Assembly: GCF_963924675.1 (NCBI RefSeq)
Contig: NC_089240.1
Location: forward strand, 117,433,680 to 117,497,679
Direction of reading: 5' to 3'
Source of the DNA: Phocoena phocoena
Taxonomy: Eukaryota; Chordata; Mammalia; Artiodactyla; Phocoenidae
Length of the DNA: 64,000 bases
Both the position numbers and the translations under genes were made by a program. Numbering within the stretch: position 1 is the stretch's first letter; each line of letters starts with the position of its first letter. Shown here piece by piece: positions 1-12,200 of this stretch. A model generated the notes under the pieces. That model saw only the letters and a list, made by a program, of their open reading frames with translations. It did not search any database and was not told where the DNA came from.

Positions 1-519
1 TAAATCCAGCTGTCCCAGTCAGGAAGCCTACCTATTTCTAGTGCTTACTAGTCAGCTGCTTCCGTTTTAATGGCTTTGCCACATTTGACCCAAAGAAGTA
101 AGTAAAGAAAGAAACAAATGTTTCATGCAATTACCTTCAACAGTAACTGGTATTTAGTAATCCGTTGCACTGGTTTCAGTAAATAGGAATCTAGACCAAG
201 TCTGTGTTTTAATTTTCTTTGACATTCCTGTCATTAAAATACAATGATCAATAAATTTAAATTGACATTTACCTATGAAAATGTCAAATGTTCATTGATT
301 AGACCCAATGCACGCACGTTTCTTACATCTCAAGGTAAAGTTACCAGAAAAATTGCTGTTATATATGGTATGGAAATTGTAAGAGGCAGTATGTCTAAAA
401 CACTACAGTAAACTTTATTTCAAGGATCGGAGGGGTAGAAAATCCTCAAATTTCAAAGACTAAAAAGTTTTTATATATAAATTCACAATGATGTAGAATG
501 CTTAAAAAGTAAGAAAGCA

Positions 520-727
520 GGGCTTCCCTGGTGGCGCAGTGGTTGAGAGTCCGCCTGCCGATGCAGGGGACGCGGGTGCGTGCCCCGGTCCGGGAAGATC
601 CCACATGCCGCGGAGCGGCTGGGCCCGTGAGCCATGGCCGCTGAGCCTGCGCGTCTGGAGCCTGTGCTCCGCAACGGGAGAGGCCATAGCAGTGAGAGGC
701 CCGCGTACCGCAAATAAAAAAATTAAA
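520..727 (+). mobile_element. CHR SINE (tRNA-Glu derived), GC-rich subfamily
   Basis: Full-length sense copy with a degenerate A-rich tail. It is flanked by a perfect 16-bp target-site duplication, AAAAAGTAAGAAAGCA, at 504-519 and 728-743. Confidence 0.95.
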
Positions 728-1479
728 AAAAAGTAAGAAAGCAATGAATGACCATAGGTTAACATGACCACGAAGTTCTTCAAAGTATCCAAGAAAATTA
801 ACAAAAGGCTCAGCTCTGCAAGCCAAGACCCAGAAAAGAAATAGGTTGTACTGAATATAAATCAGACTGGGTATGAGAAGAGTTTTTTAAATGTCACAAG
901 AAAAATACAGCCCTTATCAACTGGTGCTACATTTCATCTGATTATTGGCTTGCTGCCACTATAAATACAAGAGCCATGACTTTGGGTCCTGGGAACATTG
1001 TAGGGTCCATAATTAGGGCAAGATGGAGCTGTTTAGGATGAAATCTGCGTATAGGAAGTGCAGAACACAAAGGGAATGGGAGAGGAGATATCTATGGAAG
1101 ATCCAGGACCCTCCTCTGTATGTGATAAAATCCAATACATAATCTAATTCGATTATCAACTTTTATGGTTAAAAATGGTGGACTGATACATGTATTTAGC
1201 TCTCCACTCATGAAACCCAATTAAAGTGATGGAAAAGTTATTTTTACAACGGAAAACCCAAAGTTACAAAGATGAAAGAGGGAAAAACATTGACAAAATT
1301 TGGAAACTGGCAGAGGGAAAAGCCAAGGAACAACTCGATTTATGTTAAAGAACACACTTCCCCCTCCTCCACAAAGACTCCAGAATCAAGTACCTCTGGA
1401 AGTTGGAGATGAAGGTGGGGTTTGAAAAAAGATAGCTGTTTAAGAAGTAATTTTAAAAGTTTGTTTAAGAAGTAATTAG

Positions 1480-2109
1480 ATACTAACCAGTGTTGGTAGA
1501 GGTGTGGAGCAATCAGGCCCCTCATACACCGTTGGCAGGAATGTAAAAAGGTGCAGCAACTTTGGAAAACAACCCAACAGTTCTTCAAAAAGTGAACAGA
1601 ATTACCATATGACCTAGCAATTTCACACCCAGGTCTATGGCAAAAAGAAATGAAAATAATGCCCACACAAAAACTTGTACACAAAAGGTGGAGACAACCC
1701 AAATGTCCATCAACTGATGAATGGGTAAATAAAATGTGCAATATCCATCCATACAATGGAATATTATCAGGCCATAAAATGGAACGAAGTTCTGACACTT
1801 GCTACAACACGGATGAACCATGAAAACATGATGCTGAGTGGAAGGAGCCAGACACAGAAGGTCACATATTTTAAGATTCCGTTTATATGAAGTGTTCAGA
1901 ACAGGCAAATCTATAGTGACAGAAAGTAGCTTCGTAATTGCAGAGAGCTGTGGGGCTTGGGGGAAAGTGGGAGGTGACTGTTAAAAGGGAATTGTTTTTG
2001 GAGTGATGAATATAGTGAAACTACTGAATTGTACATTTTAAAAGGGTGAATTTTGTGTTATTTTAATTATATCTCAACAAAGCTGTTACCAAAAAAAAAA
2101 AAAAAAAAA
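1480..2109 (+). mobile_element. L1 3' end fragment
   Basis: Typical L1 ORF2 end and 3' UTR wording ('gttggcaggaatgtaaaaag', 'tccatcaactgatgaatggg', 'ggaatattatcaggcc'), ending in a 19-base A run at 2091-2109. Heavily mutated; no coding capacity. Confidence 0.85.
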
Positions 2110-2739
2110 GAATTAAATGAGCATTAAATCTAAACAAAGCAGCACCGGCGGCGGCAGCAACAGTAAGTATCTTAGACAGCATGCCACTGTGCAAAACTGG
2201 GTGGCTGCTGCCCTTGTCCCCATAGCACAAGAAAGGATGTTTATCTGAAAAGAGTAAAACAGAGGGCCTTCGGACTAGGGAATACCAGGTCCAGCTGACG
2301 GCATCATACCATATTGAAAGCAAAGAGATTACCTGAATATTTATGTACCAACTAAGAGACTCTCAACCTTTCCCCCCACTTGGCTACCAGAACACTGGTA
2401 GTCAGATCCTTATTCTCCAGGTAGCAGAATGGAGAATCCGACCAGCCTGAGCAAAAGGACCTAAACATACAGGTCTTGGGGATCCTCCAAGGACCCAACA
2501 GTGAGGACCATGGTCAATAAACCCACATAAGCACAGGAAACTTCCAGTGAGCTTTTTAGTGCTTATTCCTAACGCAAGTGGACAACCAAATATCACCAGA
2601 CATTTGAGGAAAGTGACAGAAACAAAAAAAAAAAAAAAGAAAAGAAAAGAAAGAAGAAAAGCAATATGAAGACAACAGAAACTCTGCAAGGAGGAGAAAG
2701 CTATTTTTAAAAGGAAAATCTATTATAATTCTCCTCATA

Positions 2740-3480
2740 GAGATAAGTAAAGATATTGAATTCATGAAACATAAACAGGGTTGTACTGAAAGGAACATTC
2801 GGAGAACAAAAAGGGGTAGAGGCTCTTCAAAATTAATAACATGATGGCAGAAACAAAACCCTCAACAGAAGGACTAGAAGATAAGTCCCAGAAGATACAG
2901 CAACAAGACAAAGACCCAGAACATAGAAAGAAAAGATAATTAGAGGACTGGTCCAGAATCTCCAACATCTGTACAATAGAAATTCCAGAAAGAGAAAATG
3001 GAGAAAATTGTGTGGAGAAAATCAAAGGAAAAAAAATCCAAGTAAATTTGGACAAGGGGTTCCAAATTCAAAGGGATCACCATAAGATTGGATAATGGTA
3101 CAGCACTGTAATATTTCAGAACCCTGAGGATAAAGGAAGCTCCCATAAGCTTTCACAGAGAGGACAAAACTAGGTCACATGCAAAGGAACAAAAATCAAA
3201 ATGGCATAAGATTTCTTAACAGCAACACTGGAAACTAGAAAACAATGGAGCAAATACCTTCAAAATTCTGAGGAAAATTATTTCTTACATAGAACTCTAT
3301 ACCCAGTCAAGCTAGCAATCAAGTGCTAGGGTAGAATAAAGACATTCGCAGACATGCACGCTCTCAGAAACATTTACCTATCGTGCACACTTTCTCGGTA
3401 AAGCTACTGGAGGATGTATTCCGCTGAACAAGTTAATCAAACAAGGAAGAGACAGATATGGCACCTAGGAAACGGGAGAG
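2740..3480 (+). mobile_element. Degenerate LINE-like fragment, probably old L1
   Basis: Segments such as 'aacactggaaactagaaaac', 'aatggagcaaatacc' and 'tctatacccagtcaagctag' are common interspersed mammalian repeat text that I associate with ancient L1. Subfamily not assignable by eye. Confidence 0.55.
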
Positions 3481-3889
3481 CCTGGGCAAGAGACACGTGA
3501 ACAGACTCCCCGAAATTGATATTCACCAACATTCCAAGATGGCAGCTGCACAACGGGCTTAGTGAGTCTAGATGAACAGGTCAGAAGACTCCAGGGGAGA
3601 TTTTTTCAAGATGAAATTCAGAGAAAATATAATGTTTAAATGTACTAAGAAGAGATTGATGTAGCTCTCACAACTGGGAGAGTTTGGGGTAGAATAGGGA
3701 TAAGTACCTAGAAAATTAAGTGAGTAAAAAAGACACTTGTAAGAAAAATAATAAGGAAGGAAAAGCAACCGTCTTATTCCACATTATTCACCTGAGCACA
3801 GAAATTACACAGTCTTAATAGTTTAACACTGTATATCAATCTAACCAGAGTTACACAATATAACTAGATTGGACTATTTGGAGGAAAAG

Positions 3890-3891
<2 letters not shown>

Positions 3892-3931
<40 letters not shown>
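3892..3931 (+). repeat. (GT)n microsatellite
   Basis: About 20 uninterrupted GT units; likely polymorphic. Confidence 0.95.
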
Positions 3932-3932
<1 letters not shown>

Positions 3933-6149
3933 GGGGAGCCAAGGACAATGAAAGAAAGCTAAATCCTCATCTTCCATCATGGGAAGCAGCAACATGGGTA
4001 TGATATTTGGAGGTATGGAGGTAAATACCGAAAGAAGTAGCTAAAAGGGCAGAAAATAGTTGCCTCTGGGGAGCAGCATATATGTTTGTGTGCGTGTATG
4101 CATATTTTGGGGTGGGTCAAACCGCTCTTTTATATATATATATATATATATAACTTACTTAAACCAGAAAATGAATTTATAAATAAGAAATACCCCAGTA
4201 TCTTCCACAGAGAGTACATCCAATACCTGAACAATTACTATACCTGGAAAAAGGCGCATTCTGAATACTTCTTCCAAATTGCCTCTGACCTGGGCTTATT
4301 CTGACAATATTTTGCATACATTTGAAAATCATCTTTCTGTGATAAAAAGAAAATTCAAGGGTATTAGCAGTTTGTGAGCATGTACTTTTCTTATCAAGGA
4401 AGCCTGAGCAAGGGTTAGTATGGCCAAGCATCACAGGGAATGTGGCCTAAAGGGCCTGTCACGCTGGCAGCTGGTCAGAAGCCCTTTTTATATTCCAAGA
4501 ACAGCATGCCCATCAGACCAGGTACAGGGACACATAATTATGCAAGGAATTTCATAACTTCCATTTACCAAGTTTAAGAGTTAGAGGGAGAAAAGAAAAG
4601 TCAGAGGGAGAAAAGCCTTCTTTGGATGAACTATGAAAACAGACTACTTTTTTCATTACTATGAGGTAATAGGATACCAAGAAATACGCTCTTTCTATGC
4701 TTTCAGTCTCTCGACTCCCTAGTGAATGAACTTATAGTAACTCCCGAGGTCTTTGGTTCCTCGGAGCATCATCATTGTACCGTAACACTGCGAGGCATCT
4801 GCCCATGCTATTCTCTCTCCCTGGAATCATCTTTATTTGACCCTCATGTAATGGGCTACCTCCTACTCACTCATTAACATTCATCTCATGAGTCATCTCT
4901 TCTATACAACCATCACTTATACCTCCAGTCAATATCAGATGCACCTCTTCTTGGCTCCTATAGGACCCTTTGTATATCTCTAATAAACCACATCTCACAC
5001 TGTACACAATGGATTCCCTGTCTTTCTATGCGGATGGTCTTGGTATTCCGCATTGCCTAGTACAGTGCGTGGCACAGAGTAGGTATTCAGTAGATGGCTG
5101 TCGAATGAATGAACAGACCAACAGGCACTTATTAAACCCCTACTGATCGCCAAGAACCATGCTGACCTTATTAGAGGTACAAAAATACATGGGATATGGA
5201 CCCTGCCTCAATGAGCTTTCCGTCTAGTTGGAGCAGATTTCATGAATATGTGTAAAGATGCGTAGTAATGTAAAATTCCCAATGAGTAGCACAGACATTA
5301 AGTACTACAGTTCAAAGGAAAGAGAGGTTGCTCTTGCTTAGGGAAGTTGGGGAGGAATTTGGCCATGGTTTAAATGCGTTTGAAGTTTGGATATGTTGAG
5401 AAAGGTTCTGCCTTATCCTTATTATTTTCTCACTCCATAAACGCTTTCTGAGACAAGATATCTCCTTGGAAGCTTTCAGTGATCACCTCTATCAAACTGA
5501 CTCTCAAATCAAGACAAAACTGATCTTTCAAGAAGAGGAGGAACTAGATAAGCAGAGAACACTGTGAGAGAAAACTCTAATGGAAGAGAGTATGATTACA
5601 AAGCCTGGGAAGTCAATTGTACTAAGTACACTCTTAGGACGTAGAGAAATGAGCCTCCCTGAATGATCTTGTAGAATAAAAGGAACACACAGCTCCCCAT
5701 TTTGCAAAGTTCCTGTGATAGATGCCTTGGTGTCTGAAAGCCAGACTCCATTTGATTCAAAGACTTCACATGTATTAGAGGGGAATATCAAGGCATCTCT
5801 TAGGCTAAAAATTAACCACGCCAAGAATGGTTGCGCTGAGATGATCCCAAACCTCCCATCTTCACAGCCAGGATGGTCCTTGGACTCCTGGGATCACCCA
5901 GGGGTCAGTGGACACAAGCTGAGCCACTGTAGCATTTGATAGCACAGAATACAATGGCCATTTGCACGTTCGAATACCCCATTCCTGTAACAAAACTTGG
6001 TTTAGCCTCAAATACTTGCTGGAGTGATGTGTTTCCTCCAAAAACATAAAGACATAAAAAATAATGCCTACCTTGTCTCTAAATCTGTAAAATGACCTGC
6101 TCTTTTGGTGGCCTATATTTATCTATTTTGAAATAATCATTGAACTAAC

Positions 6150-6219
6150 CCTTTCCAGGAAACAAGGTCCCACTCTTTCTGGAGCAACAACGCAATCTTC
6201 CAGACTGCTCATGAAAATG
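6150..6219 (-). CDS. MCF2: MCF2 exon, DH domain (last one in the window)
   Basis: The 70-nt exon encodes (N)IFMSSLEDCVVAPERVGPC followed by FLER. Acceptor ...TTTACAG, donor GTTAGTTC; phase 0 at the 3' end. The human continuation, KDDFQMY..., is not found in the remaining 6.1 kb, so that exon lies beyond position 1. Confidence 0.95.
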
Positions 6220-9200
6220 CTGTAAAAATTTCAAAGAAAAAAATGATATGATTTTGTGTGAAATATGCTAAATTGACCAATAACCTTTTAAATAAAAATC
6301 ACGAAAAAGAAAATTCAATTCAGCAATTACATACTTGCTATGGAATTCATATATTTCTGCCATATTTCCAAAGAGAACATCCTTTTTATTTCTCAGGAGA
6401 GGTGGTATAAGGTCAAACATCTCTGGATTATCCATCTCCTCTCTATAGCCCTACCCAAAATAAATACATTTATTCATTTAAAAAATATTTACATCAACAT
6501 TTGATTGGGCCACCAAAGATATAGGTACAGCAGAACATATATGGGATTAATGGGTACAGTTGTTTAAATTTTAACATTCAAATTTTCTAGTTCCCAAAGT
6601 TATCCACTATTATTATTATTATTATTTTAGATATTAGAACAAGGAAGTCAAGGTTTTCTACTCAATGGGTAGAATAAAGTGACAGCTCTTTGGCCTTCAG
6701 GGTAGCTTATAGGAAGACAAAATAGAGACAAAATAGAAACCAGGTATGAAAAATGATATTACAGGTCATTAACTTCTCCTTAAACAGGCAATAATTGTTT
6801 AGTTTTTTTCAGACCAAATTAATATTATGACATTTGTATCAAGAGAATGTTTTTCTCCCATACTTAATGCTTTACATCACAATCTCTAAAGAGCACCCTG
6901 GGAACAATGATAACAATCTGCTGTATTCCTAAGGGAACAGCTTATCTGTTCTGTAACAAATTCTGAACCCACAATTCTCACTGCTGAGGGAGAACCTGAA
7001 TATGCACATTTAACAATCAAGGAAGGAGCCAAAAAGAGAAGTCTGCCCGAAGCACTTCCTAAAAGACAGGAAAATACGATCTGAGTCACTTACCAACAAA
7101 ACAGCAAATAGTTCCCGAACGTACACCTTCTCTGTCTGTACCAGCTCATTTAGGACGTGGCTAAAATGAAAGGACCACATCCGTCAGTTACTTTATGGCT
7201 TTAGAATTGTATTGCAACATTTCACTTATTATCATTATAAATTGTCAAAGATGAAAATTAATAATGCAGGGGAGCTACCAATGGTTTGGTTTTATCATCA
7301 AAACATAAAATTAATTCTATGGTTTCTAGAGTAAGTACTACGCACAAGACTCTTAAAGATTTTTTTTAAAAAAGAGGAGTGGGGCTCAGGAGTTATTTTT
7401 AAAGAGAAAAAAACCCCATCTTATTTCTAACTCACTAAGCTTAAGAATCATTTACTAAAAATTCACAAAATCTATTCCTAAAAGTCTGGGGAATACTTTT
7501 TTCAATTAGCAATAATCGCGCCTCGAATAAACCTCATTGGCTATGATACTGCCACTTCGCAAAAGCTGGGAATACTTTTCTGAACAGCACAGTTTCTGTG
7601 CTATAGTTCCCTCTCTCTCGCTCAGAAAAAAATAATATTAGCATTTTAGGCACAATTTTTCCTTTTTTTCCCAGTAATGTTCTGAAATTTTCCAAGACAT
7701 GATTATACTGGTTTTCTCAAATATAGATCATACTTAAGTTTCTGTAGTAATTTTTTTACTGTCTTTTTAAAATAAAATACATTTTCCTTCCAATGTGATT
7801 TCTAATTGACATCATATTTAAAATTTATTTCCTCACTCCCCAATATAAGTTACCCATTTAATTTAACTTCTATCCTTGGCTTCTTTTAAATTTTTACACT
7901 TTTAAGAATTAACATTTAACAATCTTTGACTATATACATAACTTGCTCCAAACTACTGGTTACTTACTCAAAAGTCTGTGATATAAAGTTTAAAATGTGA
8001 ATATTCATATGTGTGGAATACTAACATAATAATATAAAAGTGAACAAAACAATGATTTTTATTAGCACCTATAAAACCACATTGTATATCTACATAATCC
8101 TTTGTAGTTTTTGAAACACTGACCCATTCACTCTCACCTCTTTCATAAAAGAGGAGACCAAGATTCTGAAAAGATCTGGTTAATTTTCAAGTCACATAAA
8201 CAGAATATAGGTTGGCCAGGCCTAAATCCAGGACTTCTGACACCTTCTCTAGTGTACTTTTCATCACATCCAGTAGAACCCCATTCTGTGAACTCAAAAT
8301 TCTAAGCACATTTGCCTTGAACACTGAATCAGAGCCTCCTACTGGTAGATGTATATATGGGTGTATGTTAATAAATAAAAGATACTTCTTTAAAATATCC
8401 AGGCTATTGTCATTGCCCAAACTGGAGGACTGAGCAGAACTTCTCTTCTCCTGACAATCATGCACCACTTCAACCTGAAATGAAAATAAAAGTGAAATTA
8501 GCATCTACGTAGGTATAGTTCTTTTTCATGGAACTCTAACTCAAATTAAGTTTTCTTCTGTCTATGTTCTAACTGTATAGATAAACTGAAAAGTAACACT
8601 ATGAGTATGATTTTTTCAGAAATAACTTTGATATGTACTAGTTAAAAAAAATTATTTTAGTTGCCTAAGAGGACAGATTTAAGATATTCATTACCATTTA
8701 CTTTATATGTTAAGTAATGTTTCATTTCTTTGGCACTTCGGGAAAATGAGGTTAATTCATAAAAAGTTGATTGTACTGGGACATCCCTGGCGGTCCAATG
8801 GCTAAGACTCCGTGTTTCCACTGCAGGGGGCACAGGTTCGATCCCCGGTTGAGGAACTAAGATCCCACATGCCGGGATTTCCCTGGTGGTGCAGTGGTTA
8901 AGAATCCACCTGCCAATGCAGGGGACATGGGTTCAATCTCTGGTCCGGGAAGGTCCCACATGCCTTGGAGCAACTAAGCCCGCATGCCACAGCTACTGAG
9001 CCTGCACTCTAGAGCCCGTGAGCCACAACTACTGAGCCCACGTGCTGCAACTGCTGAAGCTGGCGCGCCTAGAGCCCGTGCTCTGCAGCAAGAGAAGCCA
9101 CTGCAATGAGAAGCCTTCACACCGCAACGAGTAGCTCCCGCTCGCCGCAACTAGAGAAAGCCCGCGCACAGCAACGAAGACCCAATGCAGCCCAAAATTA

Positions 9201-12200
9201 ATTAATTAATTATTTTTAAAAAAGAACACACAAAGAAAACGTAGGGTGCTGCAGTTTTGAGGAGGCTACTCTGCAGATACCAGAATATCATGGCTAACTG
9301 AGAAGGAATCTTAAATCTATCAAGAAATGGATAGATGTCTGTTTTGAGCCAAGGGGATGGTCCATTAGAATCTGTCCTGGCTACGCCAGTACTGCAATTA
9401 GACACAATGCAACAGCAGCTTTTTCTTTTCGATGAAATTGGCTTTCAAATGCACAATATTGGTTTAGTGGATGAAAAAATATGGTTTTAGTCCCTATCCC
9501 AATTCTGCAACTACAGCAATAAGGCCAACTTTGAATTAATTAATGATATTTACTTTTATGTTGCTCTGATTTTGTCTCCAAGTCTTCCTCCCTGGTAGAG
9601 AAATATGAAAGAAGAATTTCAAACGAGAATTAAAATCAACACTTTTCATAAAAATACGTGCATGTGTGTTACAGAGACATTAACATTCCATCATGTTTAT
9701 ATTAGTATTTTTAAATCACACTATACATAACAGATGATTAGTTAGACTTATCTATATGATTTCAACTTCTTACAGAGCATGATTTGCTATGTATTCACCC
9801 ATTCTCTCATTCATCAAACATTTGCTGGATTGCCGAGCAAGCACGAAGCTAGGTGTTAGTACCCGTGATTATTCGCAGGTTTAGTGTTCATTCTGATAAC
9901 ATAAGCATTTAATCAGATGGTAGCTCACTGATTAACTGAATCAAAAAGAATTTCGGAAAAAAAAAATCTCAATTTAACTAGCAATTATAGCCTCTGACAT
10001 TTATTTGGCACTTACTACATGCCAGGCACTATTCTAAGCCCTACACGCGCATTTTCTTTTTTAACCCTCAAATCGACCCTAAGCAATAAGTACTACTTCT
10101 ATCCCCATTTTATAGGTGACTAAGCTATCAGAATCCGTGTTTCTAACCACTATATAAAACAACATTTCTGGGCTTCCCTGGTGGCGCAGTGGTTGAGAGT
10201 CTGCCTGCCGATTCAGGGGACACGGGTTGGCGCCCCGGTCTGGGAAGATCCCACATGCTGCGGAGCGGCTGGGCCCGTGAGCCATGGCCGCTGAGCCTGC
10301 GCGTCCGGAGCCTGTGCTCCGCAAAAAAAAGACAAGGCCGTTTAGGCTCCTAATTCTCAGGGCTGCTGGAAGGAATAGACTTTTTGTCCTTTCCTCCTCG
10401 GTGGGAGCCATGACAAGGCCCACTCAGGGAAAGACTCTGTTGTTAAGTTCTCTAAATCTTATCCTTCACTTTCATTTACTTAAAAATATATTCTATATGG
10501 GAATATTTACCTTTACACGATATATATGTAAATAGATAAATATAAATTAGACAGTGGCAATTACCATATAAAATCAATTTCTCAATAAATACTGATACCC
10601 ATCACTTTAAAGAAACTTGCTATACAGACATCCAAAGATACTTATAAAGGAAACTTAGAGAGCTTTACTTATTGGCTTTACTAATTAATTCTTTGCAAAT
10701 ACATTAAGAGATGAAAAAGGAATATATACACAACTTATGAAGAACGCATCTTTTTCTGAAAAGCAAGGTAGATGTATTCATTCTTTTAACAATATGACTG
10801 TATATATATATATAATTCTTAAGCACCTATACTCTCTGCTAAGCTTTGTGTCTGGTGCTGGGCATACAAACGTGAACAGCACACGGTCCCTGCTCTGACA
10901 GAGCTTACAGTCTAGCAAGAGAGACAGGAAACAGGCAATGACGCTAAAGCTGAGAAGAAATGAAGAGGGGCTTGTTATGCCATGGCATGAACACCTGACC
11001 GAACTGGGGTGCAGGGGAGGAAAAGCTTACCTGAAGGAAGAGGCCTAGAGATAGGAAATCTGATGGCGGAGTAGGAAAGAACAGTAGGTGTAAAGTCCAA
11101 AAGGCAAGCCAACTAGGGGCATTTAAGAAAAGGAAGTGGGAAACAGGGAGACTGTTGTAGTTGCCAAGGCAACAGATGGTTGTTAGGCTGGATTCCGGAA
11201 GTGGCAGTGAGGGCTAGCAGGGCGGATGGAAACAAGTGGGTTTTCTGGACTGATTAGAGGTCAGGAATGAGTGAGAAAGGGGAGCAGGAGAAATGGCATC
11301 AGTTTTGGGGTCCGCTGAGACTGAGCTGCCGGTAGGAAATTCAAGGAGGCAAATTGGAAATGCAGACTCTGAAGTTCAGGAGAAAGATCTAGACTAGAGC
11401 TACAGATTTGGGAGCTCAAACCACATCTTACCCCTCGCACACAATGTTCTTCCATAACTTCCCTCTGTATGAAATGTTAATTCAGCAAATAGTTACTACA
11501 TCTTGCTAGCTGCCAGACACTGTGTTAGATACAAGATTCTATTTGATGCAAATTAATGAAAATAAACAAACAAAAACAACAAAAAAACAGTTTGACTTAT
11601 TTTATAAAAAATTAACATTTATGCCTTGATTTGACCAAATCTTTTTTTTTTTTTTTTTTACCAAATCTTATATATTTGGCTTAGCAATTAAAAGTCTTGA
11701 AGAATTATTTGGAACTGATTGTTAGAATCCCCACTACTCACAGACCAATTAGGTAAAATGAACAGTGTTTGTAGCATAAATAATGCTCTGATTTAATTTA
11801 GAAACCATGATGGATAACAGATAAAATCATTTATCCATCCATGTCATTTATTCAGTAAGCTGCCTTCTTCCTTATAAATACATTAGGCAGTTCTAAACCG
11901 AGGCAAATTCAAGCTACTCCCAACAAACAGCTTTATTCTGGGTGACAGAGAGTCTCTACAATGAAAGCAAGCTTGATTTATTTTAACATGGCCAATTGTT
12001 TTCGTCTTATGAGTGGTCATTTGATGAAAGGGAATAATCTACTTTTTATATAGTTATTTTCCAAGGTAAGCTTAGTACTGAGAGAATAATGGATATGCTT
12101 ATTATGAAAAAAAGGAGAAAGTTAATCCTAGGCAGAATGCAAGAATGAATTGCTGCTGGTTTTAGATGCCAAACTGGTTTTTCACACGTACACAAACTCA

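Larger units (their letters stand above)
1..6149 (-). other. MCF2: MCF2 intron (truncated by window edge)
   Basis: No exon was found between the donor at 6149 and position 1. It holds a SINE (520-727), an L1 3' end (about 1480-2109), a degenerate L1-like piece (about 2740-3480), a GT microsatellite (3892-3931), a TA run (4131-4152) and an old MIR/L2-like fragment around 5050-5230. The rest looks like unique intron. Confidence 0.7.
8475..9553 (-). other. MCF2: MCF2 intron with two adjacent SINEs
   Basis: A short SINE at 8778-8873 is followed at once by a second at 8874-9219. The rest is unique sequence. Confidence 0.8.

Noticed and set aside
520..610. tRNA-like promoter boxes at SINE heads
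   Set aside because: These are tRNA-derived SINE heads with degraded A and B boxes, not tRNA genes. The same holds for every SINE in the window.
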